NCBI GenBank assembly: GCA_022577435.1
Contig: JAKOON010000007.1
Location: 13,541,426-13,605,425, forward strand
From: Embiotoca jacksoni
Taxonomy: Eukaryota; Chordata; Actinopteri; Embiotocidae
Reading direction: 5' to 3'
DNA: 64,000 bases
This document shows, in pieces, positions 13,401-25,600 of this stretch (the stretch's first letter is position 1; every line of letters begins with the position of its first letter). The position numbers were made by a program, and so were the translations under genes. Under the pieces are notes generated by a model. That model had not been told where the DNA came from. It worked only from the letters and a program-made list of their open reading frames with translations, and searched no databases.

Positions 13401-14986
13401 GAGGAATTACAGGATCCTTTTTGTTTGTAAAGTTGTGGATATTGAAATTCCTGGTAAAGAAAACTCACTGCCATCACTTGTAAAAGCAGCTATTAGAACT
13501 TCTTCAACCACAACTGAAAAACACCCGGTACAATGAAAAAATGAAGCTCTAAAAACATACCTCATGATACATTGTTCGCATCTAGACCAAGTAAATACAG
13601 ATATTCTGTTAATTCCATGTTAATAGAAACCATACAGTGCAAGCAATAGGACCCACGCTGCTCCTGCTCCTCTATGACTAAACGTTCTCAGGCCAAACAC
13701 TACGTCAGCTGCTCTGGTGGCAGCAGCCACATCATTTAGCCACTGAGTGGGTCTGTTGGGGGCGTAGGAGTGTGACAGACATTTAATCAAAGCGATATGG
13801 GGAACTGATTATCAAGTAATGTGCTTTACATGTCATGACAAAGTGGCTCAAAAAGTGGTATTCTCAGGGCTCGTAATGTCGGCTATATTAAAAAAAAATA
13901 ATAATAAAAAAAAAAACGGACTGACAATCAAGTCAGATGCAGGAATAAATCACTGGCAATCACTTGAGATGATACTTTACATAAGACAGTTCTGATACTT
14001 TAAATAACAGCAGAATTTTACCAGGAAATATAGTTGTAATTATCAAGAGCATGGCCTATTTTTTAATGTTTGTTAAGTTTATGGTGATGGTTATTTATGC
14101 TGCTCTTATACTTCTTAGTGTGCCTTCATGTGTGTTTTGTTTCGCCATCCAGGTTTGAACTGGCTGCTCTAACAATACTCTAATGGGAATTACAATTAAA
14201 AAAAAAAGTATTTATAAAGCAGTGCTGTAAGTGACACAGAACAGGCACAAAAAAGGTCTGTCTGAAATAAAATCCAGATTCCCACAGGGTAATAAATATA
14301 TGCTGCAAGCGGCACACACAAACTGGCAAGAAGGAAGCAGCAAGTAAAGAAAAAGCAATCTGATTGTGCACACAGTATGGTAACACTCAACAAAGTAGAA
14401 CTTAAGTAACCATTTAAGGCCCAGTGTTGTAATTTCATTCAGATAATAGTCACTTGTCTGCTACATTCAGGGATGCAACACAGGACAAGTTACATACATT
14501 ATTAAGTGTCTCGGAGATAAAATAACAGCCTACATATTGTCACAGATCAAACTGATGTGTTTATTGAGGATCGGCTCTTGGACAATAGTTAAGAGGCTTT
14601 TGAAAAACAGGACTTTTTTGATGATGTCATTTCTCACATTAAAGGGATTGCCAACCCTCTCCTTTTTTTTATTTTTTTTATTTAAGGTCGCAATACAAAT
14701 TTAAACCCTGTAAATGATGAGTTTAAAGTGAATCTGCGGAGAAGCGCGGCTGCCGGAGCGCCTGCTTGGACTCGCTCCCTGGGAATCACGCTCAGCTCCC
14801 CCGTGATGGGAAGCGCGTCTCTCCACAGAGCGAGCACAAGTAGGACAAGCCATGTGGTGGATCTGTGGCTGTGGAGCGGCTGCACACAGACACCGTTTCT
14901 GTGTGTGTCGCTACATTGCAAGCCTCGTGAATGATAAATGAATAACGAGTCTCACCTATTAAAGGTTTAGGTGTTGTATTCCCCAT
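4207..14986 (-). CDS. neurl1b: Neuralized-like E3 ubiquitin ligase NEURL1B (six coding exons)
   Basis: RING-type E3 ubiquitin ligase of the Neuralized family. Relatives ubiquitinate Notch ligands (Delta/Jagged) at the plasma membrane and drive their endocytosis. Coding exons on the minus strand: 14986-14956, 9846-9602, 9514-9181, 7200-6460, 5224-5099, 4454-4207. All junctions are GT-AG with matching phase and total 1725 nt, 574 aa plus stop; the mammalian protein is about 555 aa. NHR1 spans about residues 51-204. A Ser/Asn-rich linker follows at 205-297. NHR2 spans about 298-451 and a Ser-rich spacer 452-520. The RING lies at 522-561, with C522, C525, C537, H539, C543, C546, C558 and C561 all present. 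The protein starts MGN, so glycine 2 could be myristoylated as in NEURL1. The next genes are dusp1 and ergic1, as in human 5q35, which favours neurl1b over neurl1a. The start rests on the MGNT N-terminus and the phase-1 donor. The 5' UTR is unmapped. Confidence 0.93.
5099..5224 (-). CDS. neurl1b: neurl1b exon 5 (Ser-rich spacer)
   Basis: 126 nt between acceptor GACACAG and donor GTAAGT, phase 1 on both sides. It encodes a Ser/Asp-rich spacer including DDSDSDLAFSVN and SSSASESSL, which links NHR2 to the RING exon and resembles the same region of mammalian NEURL1B. Confidence 0.9.
6460..7200 (-). CDS. neurl1b: neurl1b exon 4 (linker and NHR2)
   Basis: 741 nt, residues 204-450 plus one base. 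The first ~93 residues are a low-complexity linker rich in Ser, Asn and Ala. The rest is NHR2, with FGVTSCDPASL, DRKEYWVVHRG and LWAFFTLHG. The acceptor is ACTACAG and the donor GTAAGT. Confidence 0.93.
7201..9180 (-). other. neurl1b: neurl1b intron 3 (contains a LINE/SINE tail)
   Basis: Intron between the NHR1 and linker/NHR2 exons, AT-rich. Apart from the interspersed repeat at about 7409-7560 and A/T runs near 7690-7760, I see no structured element. Confidence 0.75.
7409..7560 (+). repeat. Teleost interspersed repeat (LINE/SINE 3' tail type)
   Basis: It opens with TCAGAATCAGAATCACTTTA and continues TTGGCCAGGT, then CAAGGAATCTGACTCCGGTT. I recognise this block as very common in fish genomes. 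The boundary after about 7500 is blurred by A-rich sequence. It lies in neurl1b intron 3, antisense to the gene. Confidence 0.7.
9181..9514 (-). CDS. neurl1b: neurl1b exon 3 (rest of NHR1)
   Basis: Residues 93-203 plus one base. The acceptor is ATTTAG and the donor GTAAGC. It carries the NHR hallmarks WSGALRFGFTSLDP, PKYACPDLV and GYWAKALPE, then the LWAIIDIYG block. Confidence 0.93.
9602..9846 (-). CDS. neurl1b: neurl1b exon 2 (start of NHR1)
   Basis: Residues 11-92. The acceptor is CCCACAG and the donor GTTGGTG. It contains the NHR1 opening RFHPHAKGKN and the conserved SFCNGITFS block, ending at YEK on a complete codon. Confidence 0.9.
9847..14955 (-). other. neurl1b: neurl1b intron 1
   Basis: Long first intron of about 5.1 kb. 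It is mostly unique AT-rich sequence. A weak repeat patch lies at 12137-12330, an AT-rich simple stretch at 13891-13917, and the high-GC segment 14720-14935 adjoins exon 1. No coding content or RNA gene was recognised. Confidence 0.7.
12137..12330. repeat. Possible interspersed repeat fragment
   Basis: It contains GCCGCTAGAGGACACTGTCA followed by AAGCGAGTCAATCCCCAC, phrases I associate with dispersed fish repeats. There are no clear termini and no family assignment. Confidence 0.3.
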
Positions 14987-15260
14987 TATATCCAGAAATT
15001 ATTCGCACCGGCAGACAACTTAATTCCGATTGCAGTATTTCTCTGTCCATCCATGTATCCTCGGTCTGCTAGGAACAGCTTTAATCGGAGTATCAGTGCC
15101 TTCAAATTGCGCCGCACCTCCCCGTTGAAGCATGGACACGCTCTTCTTAATGTCAACCCCAAGCCGCTGCGACAGGCAGACACCTCCAACTGGCGCACAG
15201 CAGCCCCCTCCTTTCTTTAGTATAGGCGCCCCTCTGCACGACTTTAAAGACACAGTAAGC
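14720..15260 (-). promoter_or_regulatory. neurl1b: GC-rich 5' region of neurl1b (promoter/CpG-type)
   Basis: Local GC and CpG content rise sharply compared with flanking sequence, both just inside intron 1 (14720-14935) and just upstream of the start codon (15040-15240). This fits a CpG-type promoter. No TATA box is evident and the transcription start is not resolved. Confidence 0.45.
14956..14986 (-). CDS. neurl1b: neurl1b coding exon 1 (start codon, 31 nt)
   Basis: Encodes MGNTTPKPLI plus the first base of a split codon, followed by donor GTGAGA. The phase-1 end joins exactly to exon 2 (G+AT gives Asp). It is short, but the MGNT start matches the family and exon 2 has no start of its own. 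Confidence 0.8.
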
Positions 15261-16794
15261 AGAGATCCCCCTCCAAAGCATCACAGAGCCTCCGAATCAT
15301 TAAACGCTGTAATGAAGCATAATGAGTGTGTAGCCTATACGACCAACAGTAGGCCATGTTTGAAGAGGATGCGCCATCTAAAAGAAGGCAGTCTCTCCAT
15401 ACATTTGCATAGAAAGGTTCATGCTGTCTTCAAACATTGACAAAAATAAAATGACTGCAAGTTCAGTGTTCAGTTGTTTGACTGACATCTGACATTGTAT
15501 TAAAATCAAAGATTTTTGATCCTTGTGGTCAGATTTGTACTATGGACCCATCATGGGGAGGTGATCAACCCTAAACTAATCATGCTCTCATAAACATAAT
15601 CATGCTCACAAACGGATAAGGAATCCACACTTTGGATAAAAGTTTGAGCACCATGTGAGGAAATCCCCCCTTTTTTTCCCACCCAATATCCTTTGCCCTC
15701 CCACAGCCTTGACTGCTGGGCTTCTCTCAAGCTGTTTCCTGTCTTCTGGACCACACCACTCTCTGAGGAGCCATGGCCTGCAGGGTTTGTAGTAACATAA
15801 CCATCAGTGACGAGAGAGCTCGGCCAGAGTGGAGAAAAGAAAGAAGCCTGAGCAGCTGTGTGAAAACCTGCTACCCAAGACGTGAATTTGAAAATTCTAA
15901 TGTGAGCGAATAATTTGTCTTTGGTGTCTGTGTAATGGCTGTGACTAATTGAAAAGCATATGGTAGAACTAGGAGGTTCATGTATGCAGGTTGACTGTGG
16001 TGACATGATCCATAGTACAAAGAGAGGAAAAGTGCTGCTTGGGTGGCTGACAACATGGTCAAACTATATACGATCAAACTCACTTTGAGGGCAAACAAGT
16101 CTTGCGAGACATGGTGTTTGGGTGAAGGCAGATTGGAACTAAATATAACTCAAAGACAAAAGCATTTGTTTCTCCCTCCTCAATGCTGTTTGTTTTAGCA
16201 GGATATGGTGCCTCTGTATATGAGCCTCGGGTGAATGGTGTTTGGGGTGAAGCAAAGCAGAAGTAAAATTCCCCCTACGCCCTCGCCCTTGCCTCAAATA
16301 AAGAGCTGCTATGGCAAAGGGGATTAACACAGGAAGTGAATATGAGTCTGCGATGAGGTCTGCAATCAAGCCTTCCCTGTAAACACAACAGAGCTGCAGT
16401 AACAAGTGCTGTTTCCCCTGATGCTTGCTGTACGACGTGAGTTCAGACTATGGGGTGTTAATGAGAGCATAATGATTGCCGAGCTGATTCCAAAGGCGAG
16501 GAGCGGTCTTTTCAGCGCAGTCATTTAATACGCTGTTGGGTGTCTGCAGAAATATTTGACACCACAGAGAAATGTTAAAGGAAAAGTTCTGCGAGATATG
16601 CTGCTGTCTCAAAAGGACAGCATCACATCCCTGCAGCTGCGGGGCCTCAATACAACATGTGTTTATGTTTGAATGACAAAGGCCTTTCGAGAGTACACAC
16701 ATTATGAGGGGGATCAAAAGAGGAAGTGAGGTGACATTATCATCCAACATCAAGACACTACTCTTTGTTTCCCGTGTCCAACTGACAGTCAGTC

Positions 16795-16985
16795 ATTTCC
16801 TAACCATAATCATGTATTTATTATTGTAACCGTGGCAACAAAGTTCCCCTAACCCTACCAAAGTAGTCATTTTAACTCGAACCACAATGTTTCCCTAACA
16901 AACCAAACAAAGTACTGATTTTGACCCAAAGCCGGATCTTCCCTGAAGCTTAACATGTCACTTTTGTACTGTCAAAAGATATACT
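16795..16985. repeat. Possible degenerate interspersed repeat
   Basis: A loosely repeated pattern of CCTAACCCTACCAAAGTAG, CCCTAACAAACCAAACAAAG and CCCTGAAGCTTAACATG, resembling a dispersed fish repeat built on an 'accaaagtagt / ccctaa' theme. It is degenerate with undefined ends. Confidence 0.35.
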
Positions 16986-19469
16986 GGTTTTGGAAGGCAA
17001 ACATAACTGGCCACCTGATGACAAGGCTCTGGGATTAAATGAAGTTGCTTTCTTGTTTGCAGTTTTTGTCTTTTTTTAGCTTAAGTGTACTTAAGTAAAA
17101 CCAAGTAGAGATGAGTTAATTCAGCAATTCAGCATGGCCTTAAAACCAAAAATACATTAAATTACTAAATACTGTACCTCTCTGACATGCAGTGAGAAAG
17201 TCTGTAAGTTTGTGCGAAGACCAGGAGCGAGTTGCACCGGCTGTTAGTCGGTTCTGACTTATGTGCAACTTAAGAGTGTCCTGCAAGTTATAATGTATGC
17301 ATAACTGAATTAAAGAGGCTTTTACACACAAACAAGTTATTACCTCAGGCTTAGTTTTACAAAGATATTCACATTTAGGTAGCATAGCTCATAACCAGCT
17401 GACGAATGCATCTGCTGCAAGAATAGGAACATAACAACTGGTTTGTTTGGCGCACGTAGACGAGCGAATTGAAAAAGGGGCAGCATGCTGCAATCATATG
17501 TGACGAGCTGCGCCAACTTTTGTCAGTTAAAATTTAATGCCACGATGGATCTTTTGCTGAAATGTGATGCTGCAGTAAATGTCCCTGTTTATGTTGTTGA
17601 ATGATTTCTGTTTGGATGCTGCCACAGATTACGTAGTAACTAAACATCCTTGGAGGTTTAACTAATTAAGACATCTCATAAGTGGTTCAACCCAAATTAG
17701 TAAGTCACTAGTTTGAAACTACGAGGTTAATACTACCAACTTAGGAAGGATTTTACTCGCAAAACAAAGCGATAACAGATGGTGCAACCCAAACTGGCTG
17801 AGAAAGAGTCAAACTCGACCTGTTGGTTTGGCCACACATATACAAATATAATTAAGACATAACTTTAACTGTGTGGGACTTGTTTCACATTATGTCCATT
17901 TTATTTCAGTCTACTCTTACACCTACTGCAGTAGAGAGCCATGTAAACTGGCAATCTTTCCAGATTTTGGTGTGATCAGTGAGTGTGAGGTGTGAAAATG
18001 GTTGGTTGTGGCGTGCACCAACGAAGCAATAAGAATGTCCTGTATATTACTGTAATAAAGCTGCAGATTTTTTTATTTAGCTGGACGCAAACAGTAATGC
18101 TCGGCTCTAAAACCGTTATGCATACTGTCCCTCTTTTGGGTATCAAGCATCTGTGATGCAGTGATCTCACGAGGGCCCCTACAGCGAATAAAGTTATTTC
18201 CAGAGAAGGAGGGCAGACATGCTTCGTTTGCTCAAGGAAACTTGGCCCACAGCATTGTGACTGCTGCCATGCAGAGCAGCGCAGTGACTGGTCCTTGGAC
18301 AGTAAAGTGTTACATTTGCAGTATTTTAATTATCTTTAAAGATTCAAAGGCAGCATAGAAATGCTGAGCAGATGGCTGTTTGGGAAGGTTTATGTGTGGT
18401 GGTCTCAGTATCAGGGGAGGGATGCTGTCCAAACCCCAACCACTGATCTAATGGATGAAGTGAGTCATACCCACCTTCGACGTGAACACAACCATCTCCA
18501 TCAAACACACATGGGCCTGCACAATGAGCCACATTCATACAACAATGTTTTCCTGGTCACCTTTTTTGTTCGTGCACTGTTTTCTACTACAGTGCATTCA
18601 CATCTGTTTTCAATATGTGCTCCTGTCTTTTCATTAGGTCGGTTCTTAACAGGCCATTGGAGTCAAGCACCTGCCTTTCAAAAACACAGTAAGAGTTCAA
18701 CTATTGCCAAAGCCATTGTATCAGTAAAAAGCCTCTCACGTATATGATGAAACATACTAACTCTAAGAGATTTTTTTTCTTAATCAAAGCAACCGTACAC
18801 CATTTGCCTTTAATTGGAGCCATTTTAAGGGGAGTTCTTGCCATGTGCTTGGTGCCCTCACAGATTGTTCTAATTTGCAAAACCCTCAGATCATAAGACT
18901 GAATGCTGTGGTAGTCTTAAGCAGACAAAATGTATGCATGCTTGGTTTCACTTCTGCGATTTCAGATTTCAGTAAATTAAAAACACCACGATGAAGTGAA
19001 TCACCGGCAAGTGGTGCAAATTGGGAAAACAAAGCACTGCTGCTGGTACGTACATGAACGCTGTACGCCAATGCAGTCAGTGGACAATGTGTGCTTTTCC
19101 TCATGTTCTCGCCGTAATTATTTTGGAAGTAACTACAGGGGGTTTTGAGTTGTTTCCAGAAAACAATTTGATAAAACTATGATCATGCAATAGGAAATTA
19201 ATTTATGACTACTTATTTTGAGAACTGTTTGATACAATTATTTGATTCACAGTTGTTTTAAAATGTCAGTAAATATTTTAATGAAGACGAACAGTTTTTT
19301 TTTTACTGAAACAAACAGAAAAAACAAAGTTAGATATATCCCCATTTTGTTCTCTTTGATGGCATCTATGGCGATAAGTGGTAATTGCAGCTAACGGCAG
19401 TTGCCTTTTATTACCAAATTAATTTTGTGACTACATGGGTCTGGGTACGCTCCATTGAGGATTGTTTTC

Positions 19470-19935
19470 AGTCGATGCGTCCTAACGGGCGTAAACCTCG
19501 GCTTCATTTTAAAACTATTGGAGCAGCTTTTAACCAATCATCTTTGACCACCATAGGACATACAGTATGTCATATGCCGAAACACTATCATCAGCCCTGG
19601 ATTACATTCAGAAACAAACACTTGGCTTCAGGAACATCACACTTATCCACTCCCACTGGTTGGTAATTGGTCCGCCCTTTAGAGTGGCTGAGCACCACAG
19701 CCTGAATAAAAGAAGACGTAGCTTCCAGGTCTTAAACGTAATGCCATCACGCAAGTGCCTTAAACTGCAAAACCATCAACGGCTGCAAGGGGTTGACTCT
19801 AAAAAGCCTCCAATCCCATTGACTCCTAGTTAACGTCTCACACAAAGTCAGTTAATTTTTTCTAAGGCCGATGGCAACGGCCTAATTGCCAGACTCGAGG
19901 CTTCCTCTAACCAATGGGTGACATCACAGTTGGTT
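19470..19935. repeat. Possible degenerate teleost interspersed repeat
   Basis: It contains GGCTTCATTTTAAAACTATT, CGGCTGCAAGGGGTTGAC and, at 19913-19930, CCAATGGGTGACATCACA. The last phrase is very common in fish repeats. There may be two adjacent fragments and the boundaries are uncertain. Confidence 0.4.
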
Positions 19936-22900
19936 GCCACTTGCTGAGCACAGCTTAATGCGAACAGAGTTTCTGGACTATTGCTCAGTCTTCCCTGTGA
20001 ATTGCAGTCAGGTGGAGCCAGGCTATCACAACAAAGCATACACTGATAAGAGGTTGAAAGTTCCACACAAAAAAACAACTAAGCAAGTTAACCTTGATTT
20101 AAGAATTGTTTTACCAAACTCCTGTTTTCAAACTAGAGAGAATTTTCTTCAACTTTTCTTCAATTTATGCACTAAAAAACAACAAAACAATAAGCGCAAG
20201 CACAACATGTGAAGATAACAGAAAATCTGAGTCTGATCAGTTTCACTGAATTACTTCTGTTTTCTAAAATAATCTCATGGAATATGACTTCTCCATCTTC
20301 CCCTTTTACTGTTCCTGTAACACTTATCTAAAAAGTAACGTGATGGGTTACTTTCCCACAACCACAATATGATTTTTTTTTTTTATTGACTGTACACCTT
20401 GTGGTTTATGAGATATGGACCAAATTTTTAATTAAAACAAAATAGGATCGCCAGTTTTGTTTAGCCTAAAGCGAAACAGGAATTAACATACTTTAATTTC
20501 AAGTTTCTGCTCCACTCTTATTAGTTAAATTTACAAAATGAACAAAGCATGACGCTGGCAGATCAGTCATGTTTGTTTTATATTTCTGTAACTTTTTACA
20601 TCAAGCAAGAAAAGTGGACAACAAGGGAACAAAAATCCACAGCTGGAAGTGAACAGGGCACGGCATCGTAATAATTATAACGGTTGCAGAAATTGACTGT
20701 TATATGAGGAATTTCCAGATTCATTTTCCATCGCAGTCGACTAAATCATGACATTATGTAACATGTCAGACCCTGACATTAAATGACCTCCGCTACTCCA
20801 ACAATGGAAGGGCGCGGGGAGGCATGGAGAAAATATTTTTTCTCAACACTTTTGCTGCTGTTCTTAAGCATTCAAAGTGCACTAAACTGTCAGAAAATCA
20901 ACTTAGCACTTTGCTATAAAGATCAAAATCTTCTGTTTAGTGGTTGTGGAACATGAAACAGTGGCACGGCTCCACTAAAATGTTGTTTTAGGCCTCTCTG
21001 TCATGCTAAAAATGGCCTTTCAATGCATTTAACCAGATGTACGGACAGTGTTCTTCCTCCATCTGTTCTATTGTCTCAGTGTTCTCGGGGATGAGGAGCG
21101 GATGCACCACCGAAGGAGATGCAGGAAATACTCTTGGCCCAGAACAACACAGCCAATTTCTTCTAGCCTTTTACACAGTGGCTTCAGATTCACGTTCAGC
21201 TTAAGATGGTAGTCAAATAAAGGTATCCCCTGGTGTATAATCCTTAATGTTTCCAAATTTTTCTATTGTTTCATGAGAAGGAGCAGTCTTCATGATCATG
21301 ATCCAAAAGAACAAGCATTGTTCCGCACAAGAGTTCAATCTTAATTTCTTCCTTTCTTTTATCTTTTAATGCATTCGAAAGGCTGATGTAGTGGAAAAGT
21401 CTCGCAGTTGTCGGAGGACTAATCACAGCTTTGACGGGTCTCCAGTCTCTCGCTAAAAAGGAACAGGAAGGCTTATTGGTGCCTATGTCAAGGTCTTTGT
21501 CATCTATAACATGACTCCGCACAAACAGCAGCAGGCTCACTCAACACAGCCTGTCAGGCTCACGCCAGGAATAGACATTTTGGTAGAGCATAAAAATTTC
21601 ACAAGGTAAAGGTATATATTTTTAATCATTCTTGAAGAATATCTAAAAATAAAAGTAACCCCTGTGAAAATGAGAGGTATATAATGCTAAATAAAGAGAG
21701 GTGTATGTTAATATGGAAGGAGGTTTTTGTTTGTGTGTGTAACATGCTGCTTTGGGACAATACTATGAAGGCAGCATGGATGTTGTGGACCCACAGCCTT
21801 TCACTGCTGCACCACAGTTGTAAAAAGTATTGTGCCATATTCACATTAGTCCTGTCAGGCATACGGGTGGAAAGCAGTGAATTCCTGTGGGACATATAAA
21901 CAACAAACCTATAGTTAAGAAAATCCCAATTAAGCCTGTTAACATCATTAGAATTTATGACAGTTCAAAAAGAAATGACTTCCTAAGCAATCTGAGGCTT
22001 GTCAGAATTTGCCTTCAGGCTCCCAAATTCTAACCTCTAAATTGCTTCACTCTCAAATATTCAGGAGAAAAGAATCCAAAATCTCATTAGAAAAACACAA
22101 GTGGTTTGGGGGAACTGCTGAGCAGTCTGGATTGGGGCTTTTCACCATTTTAATCAATTTCTTTATGTTGCTCTGCTTTCATGTGTTGATCTCCATAATA
22201 TAATTGCTAACTAAAGCTACGGCAGCAATTTATGAAAGTTAATGTTCCTGAAAAGTGGAGTTTTCAGTCTTGTATATTGTACTTTGAACTGTAGTGGGTT
22301 TTTTTATTATTCCAAACAACATACACAATCATTTCCACTATAAGCTTTAAATGACACCACAGGATTACTACTTCAAACAACAATAAGAGAAAAAATATAA
22401 ATTAAATATTACACCTCATTTGGTACAGTTCCAAAATTAAACACTAACAGGTCTGACTGTTTCCTACATGTTGATAAAGGGAACAGAAGGTTTACATGCC
22501 ACCACCCGTGGTGATGGAGACCTTGACTGCAAAGGGCTCAGTGACCCAGAGAGGGCCCCGGGGTTATGACACAAAATACTTCTGCTATTATTACCCTGTG
22601 CAATCACTCTGTAAACTTAAAAAAGACGTCTAAGTCCACTTTAAGCAATGGGCACAGACTCGAGAGAAGATTCCAACGTTTCCGCACAGGGAGAGAAGTT
22701 CAAGAACAACCGTCAGCAGCTGTCATTATATACTGACCATCTAGAGTGTGCTCGTTTTGTCTCTCAGTCCAAAAGGAAAGGGCATATAGGGATAGCGGAG
22801 AGCTCCTGGTACTGCATTACATAATAGCATATTTCCCTCCAAAGCTCCCTTCGTTCCATTCCTCTGCTGTTGGTAGCCAGAGACAGTAAGACGGATCTAA

Positions 22901-24430
22901 GCTGTATGTAAGGGTTACCGCTGTAACTCTAGCTTCCCTGTCAAATGTTTTTCTACTAGATGCCCCCTCTCTGCCCCTCTCTTGTGGTTAGGAGGGACAC
23001 ACAGTTCAGTTCAGCTCCAAATTTCCCATAAAAGGCAGAAAAATCGGACCGGACAAACACGCACATGTCAGAAGTCATGGAAGTTACTTTGTTGCTCCGA
23101 TAAATGAAGAATTTATTGGCGCCTCAGCTTAGAATATTATCAAAATAGTCTTTCTCCCTTTTGGATTCACCTTGTGGCTGATGATAGATGCTTATTATTT
23201 TCATGATATCATCACAGCATATGTACTCGGACCATGGCTCACCTCCAAAAAAACAGATCCCCAGATCAAAAACAGGTGAGCAAACGAAAACAGAGGCTGT
23301 AAAACAAAGCAGTTTTTGTTCTCCACTGGACTGTGCATCATGAAGGACATATAATTGACACTCAGGGGGGACGTAAGTCAAGCATCTCCTTCCAGAGCTC
23401 TGGGTGCATGAGTCATTCATGTCAACTGTCATAAAACTACTCGCAGCACTGTCCTCGGAGGTCCAGTGACAATGTGCTGCTCTTTTTGGTGTCAAGGGCG
23501 ATTTCACGGCCTGCAGCTCTCTGTGCTTTAGCTTTAATGAATGCAAACAGGGTTGCCTCACTTCATGTAGCATACCAACACTCGTGTCCTTTTACTTGAC
23601 GAGTGAAGCCCGCTTGGGTTTAATAAGCCGACGTAATGTCACTTACACATGAAGTGCTTGCTTGCCTTTGTTGCTAGTCCAACAGTTATCATGCTGAAAG
23701 GAGAATCAGCCCTGTTTTCATCAAAAGAACAATTCCAGCACTTATTTTTCAACTCTTTACCTGTCATTTTAGGTCTATGCCAGCATTGTATCCCACACGC
23801 CTGTGTCGCTTCCTTTCCAATTTCCATGTCCTCGACTGTTGCCCTTTCGCTTCTACACATTTTTTTCTTCCAACTATTTCAGAACAAAGCAGCAACATGT
23901 CGTCAAAGAGATATTCTTTGTTTCTGTGCTAAAGGTCTTGAGCTGAGGCATGCTCCCTGCCTTGCTCCTGCCTTGGGTGGGCGTAGGTAATTAGAGATTA
24001 GGCCTGTTAGTCCAGGTCTCCAGGGAAACAGCTGCCATCCATCCCCAGTTCCCATGGAGCAGCTTGAAGCCGAGGTGTGTACCGACTCCTGTGCTGGCTC
24101 TCACTCTGTTCTGGACGGATGCCCTTCAATGAGCACATTCGGGCTCTCTTCTGTCCTACTACCTGAGGTTATCACTTCAGGATCACCGATCACATCACAA
24201 ATTCTGACAGTATGAGTAAGATATCCAGGATAAAAGAGGAGGACAGTCTATCAAAAATAATCAAATCAGCTTGCAAATGAAACAAAATCATGTGCACTTC
24301 TGTTTCAAGGATTCAGGTCAAATATAAACGTTCACAAGGACGCTATACATCTTTACTGATTGATCCTGCAACTAGTATTATCATGGATGCAAAGATGCTC
24401 TTCAAATAGAGATCTACGTCAGGAAATGAG

Positions 24431-24700
24431 AAGGCAAGGCAAGACAAGGCAAGATTATTTGTATAGCACAATTCAACAACAAGGCAATTCAAAGTGCTTC
24501 ACATAAAACCATTAAAAGCATCAAAACATACGGCAAAAGAAAAGGACATTTTAAAACAATTAAGAACATTGATTAAAACATTAAAAACGGTCATTAAAAA
24601 ATTAAACAAGCTAAAAATAGGATAAAAGTTACAGTGCAGTTTAAGAAATAAAATACAGTACTAAACTGCAGAAATGCAATAAATTAATCAACATCCTTTC
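24431..24700 (+). repeat. Teleost LINE 3'-tail type repeat
   Basis: It starts with a GGCAAGGCAAGACAAGGCAA run, then ATTATTTGTATAGCACAATT and AATTCAAAGTGCTTCACATA. This signature occurs in many fish genomes. The remainder is A-rich and degenerates. Confidence 0.7.
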
Positions 24701-24749
24701 ATCTGGTTCAGAGAAAGGCAGCAGCAAAACAAAGTCTTCAATCTTGATT

Positions 24750-25012
24750 GAGAAGGCAAAAAAAGAAATGTAGCTGTGTCTCCATCTTATCATTATATAT
24801 CCAGACAAAGTACAAGAAAAACTACAATTACCACCTCACCAGCCAGTCAAGTGGAAGATTACATCCACGTCTGTCCAAACTCATACATGGATTCCTTCAG
24901 TCTTCACGAAATGTATTTTATGTGTTCACATGCTTGGCAAATCCCCAAATTAAAATTAAAAAATTTCCCCTGGGGGATTAATAAAGTAACTACCTAACCT
25001 AACCTAAATAAA
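24750..25012 (+). repeat. Interspersed repeat ending in a TAACC-type tail
   Basis: The right end reads AATTTCCCCTGGGGGATTAA, then TAAAGTAACTACC and three imperfect CTAAC units. This is a common fish retroelement 3' terminus with a short tandem tail. The left boundary is approximate. It directly follows the repeat at 24431-24700. Confidence 0.6.
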
Positions 25013-25189
25013 TGTGATTGACAGCAGACAATGCTTCAACTATAGATGTTGCTGCAAAGAAGGTACAAATTCTAAAATGTAAATGCTTCACACACATCTT
25101 GAACCTGACAGCACAGAGGATCTATACAACCAGCACAGTTTTAAGGTGGGCACCAAAGATTTATGTCACCAATTCATAATGTGACCAAA

Positions 25190-25600
25190 AGTGAAATATG
25201 ATAATAAACTCCCCTTTTGTTAATGAGTTATCGTGTTTAACAATGGCCAGAAAAGTGTTTTTGCAGAACATTATGAGGTCACAGTGAAGTTGACCTTTGA
25301 CCTTTTGGGTATAAAATGACCACTTCATTAATCTATCCTTTTAGGCGTTTATGTGAAATTTAATTATGCAATACATTTTTTAGCAATGGCTGCAAACGTG
25401 TTTTGTGAGATCACAGCGACTTCTGAACTTTGGCCAAAAATTCTAATGAGTTCATTGAGTCCAAGCGAACAAACAGCCTCAAGGTGTTCCTGAGATACTG
25501 CGTAAAAGGGTCTGGGACGGACATACGGATGGACGGCAGACAAACAACCAAAAACATAATGCCTCTGGCATGGCTGTCGTCGTCATGGAGACATAATAAA
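25190..25600 (+). repeat. Teleost interspersed repeat with two internal modules
   Basis: It contains GAAGTTGACCTTTGACCTTT, later the diverged echo GACTTCTGAACTTTGGCC, then GACGGACATACGGATGGACG and ATAATGCCTCTGGCATGG. This order matches a dispersed fish element built from repeated modules of roughly 100-130 bp. It is degenerate with no coding capacity. Confidence 0.6.

Larger units (their letters stand above)
15300..24430. other. Intergenic, gene-poor
   Basis: Between the neurl1b 5' end and the repeat cluster at 24.4 kb. Open frames up to about 150 codons occur by chance but none shows a recognisable domain or splice-supported exon. Repeat-like patches lie at about 16795-16985 and 19470-19935. 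Confidence 0.6.

Noticed and set aside
15551..16006. 151-codon open frame on the minus strand
   Set aside because: No recognisable domain, no splice support, and composition like translated non-coding DNA. Frames of this length are expected by chance in 64 kb.
18361..18747. 128-codon plus-strand frame
   Set aside because: No motif or splice support.
23124..23573. 149-codon open frame on the minus strand
   Set aside because: Cys/Ser-rich with no family resemblance, no supporting neighbours and no promoter context.
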